The position numbers were made by a program, and so were the translations under genes. A DNA stretch of 40,408 nt from Streptomyces violaceoruber (GTDB lineage Bacteria > Actinomycetota > Actinomycetes > Streptomycetales > Streptomycetaceae): contig JODI01000078.1 of NCBI GenBank assembly GCA_000720805.1, positions 1-40,408 of the forward strand. Direction: 5' to 3'. Shown in pieces: positions 40,120 through 40,408 of the stretch; within the stretch, counting starts at the first letter, position 1, and each line of letters starts with the position of its first letter. The notes beneath the pieces were generated by a model. The model ran no database searches and had not been told where the DNA came from. It saw only the letters and a program-made list of their open reading frames with translations.

Positions 40120-40408
40120 TCAGCCGGGCAGGCGGTTGTTCTTGCGGATCTGCTTGTCGAACACTCCGGCGGGGACGAGGCGGCGCGCCTTGGTGACGCG
40201 TGAGGCCAGCGGGCCGGCGGTGTAGCGCAGCTTCGGCTTCTCGTCGGTGGCCGCGGTGACGATCGTTTGGGCGACGACGGCGGGCTCGTCGCCGGCCTTC
40301 ATCGCGTCCGCGATCACCTCGTCGAAGACGCGCCGTCGCTCCGCGTACAGAGGCAGCGGGGTGTCGGGCTGCGCGGCGTTGGTCTCGAAGCTGGTCTTGG
40401 TGTAGGCG
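40120..40408 (-). CDS. Short-chain dehydrogenase/reductase, C-terminal part
   Basis: Partial gene running off the right edge. The last 95 codons read AYTKTSFETNAAQPDTPLPL at the edge, then FDEVIADAMKAGDEPAVVAQ, TIVTAATDEKPKLRYTAGPL, and GVFDKQIRKNNRLPG. The pattern (xxVxTxxxxN, then DPxxVAxxIVxAxxxxKPxxRYxxG) is the C-terminal end of classical SDR oxidoreductases. The NAD(P) site and Ser-Tyr-Lys triad are outside the window. It is 62 bases upstream of the ScyD-like gene on the same strand, so the two may be co-transcribed. The substrate cannot be judged. Confidence 0.8.
   Translation of the reverse strand, partial: AYTKTSFETNAAQPDTPLPLYAERRRVFDEVIADAMKAGDEPAVVAQTIVTAATDEKPKLRYTAGPLASRVTKARRLVPAGVFDKQIRKNNRLPG

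Overview
The window looks like Streptomyces chromosome. It is very GC-rich, many starts are GTG or TTG, and it carries the actinomycete heat-shock operon dnaK-grpE-dnaJ-hspR and a separate clpB, each preceded by HspR-type HAIR elements (CTTGAGT-N7-ACTCAAG). It also has a LAXTG-type (class E sortase) surface protein and the YbjN, DUF397 and HTH families typical of Streptomyces. No rRNA, tRNA or CRISPR array was found.

Layout. (1) 1-12.8 kb is an exopolysaccharide or cell-surface glycan locus: IS remnant, FkbM methyltransferase, GT2, an initiating polyprenyl-phosphate sugar transferase that is frameshifted as read, GT4, an O-antigen polymerase/ligase-like membrane protein, a WecG/TagA/CpsF transferase, a DUF4012 protein translationally coupled to an LADTG-anchored surface protein, and a bacterial tyrosine kinase overlapping a low-molecular-weight tyrosine phosphatase. 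A 160-bp MITE with 16-bp terminal inverted repeats and a GTAAG target duplication sits exactly on the tagA-like stop codon. (2) 12.8-17.2 kb is the HspR-controlled chaperone operon, closed by a 20-bp hairpin. (3) 17.2-22.8 kb holds a large secreted PA14/fibronectin-III protein, an orphan sugar-binding lipoprotein, and an SGNH hydrolase overlapped by a TetR regulator with a conspicuous 17-bp inverted-repeat operator. (4) 22.9-26.2 kb is the tightly coupled ATP-grasp / alpha-E / transglutaminase operon, a conserved but poorly understood peptide-related system. (5) 26.6-30.3 kb has three paralogous LuxR-type regulators next to a small secreted peptide gene and a coupled small Rieske-like protein that has lost its iron-sulfur histidines. 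I consider this the best candidate for an undescribed (possibly peptide-signalling) system. (6) 30.6-34.0 kb is clpB and a YbjN-family gene. (7) 34.3-37.1 kb has a DUF2975/XRE regulator pair, then a gene graveyard (transposase tail, AraC-GyrI regulator, and fragments of a flavoprotein reductase, a MerR regulator and a DUF397 protein) partly bracketed by a 16-bp direct repeat. (8) 37.4-40.4 kb has a winged-helix zinc-ribbon protein, a TetR regulator, a secreted ScyD/SMP-30-like beta-propeller and the end of a short-chain dehydrogenase.

How the parts fit. Regions 2 and 6 form one HspR regulon: HspR, encoded last in its operon, should repress both dnaK and clpB. In region 1 the kinase/phosphatase pair would control chain length and export of a glycan built by the neighbouring transferases. 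No Wzx flippase is in view, so the cluster probably continues to the left. Function calls come from recognising motifs by eye. No database search was run.
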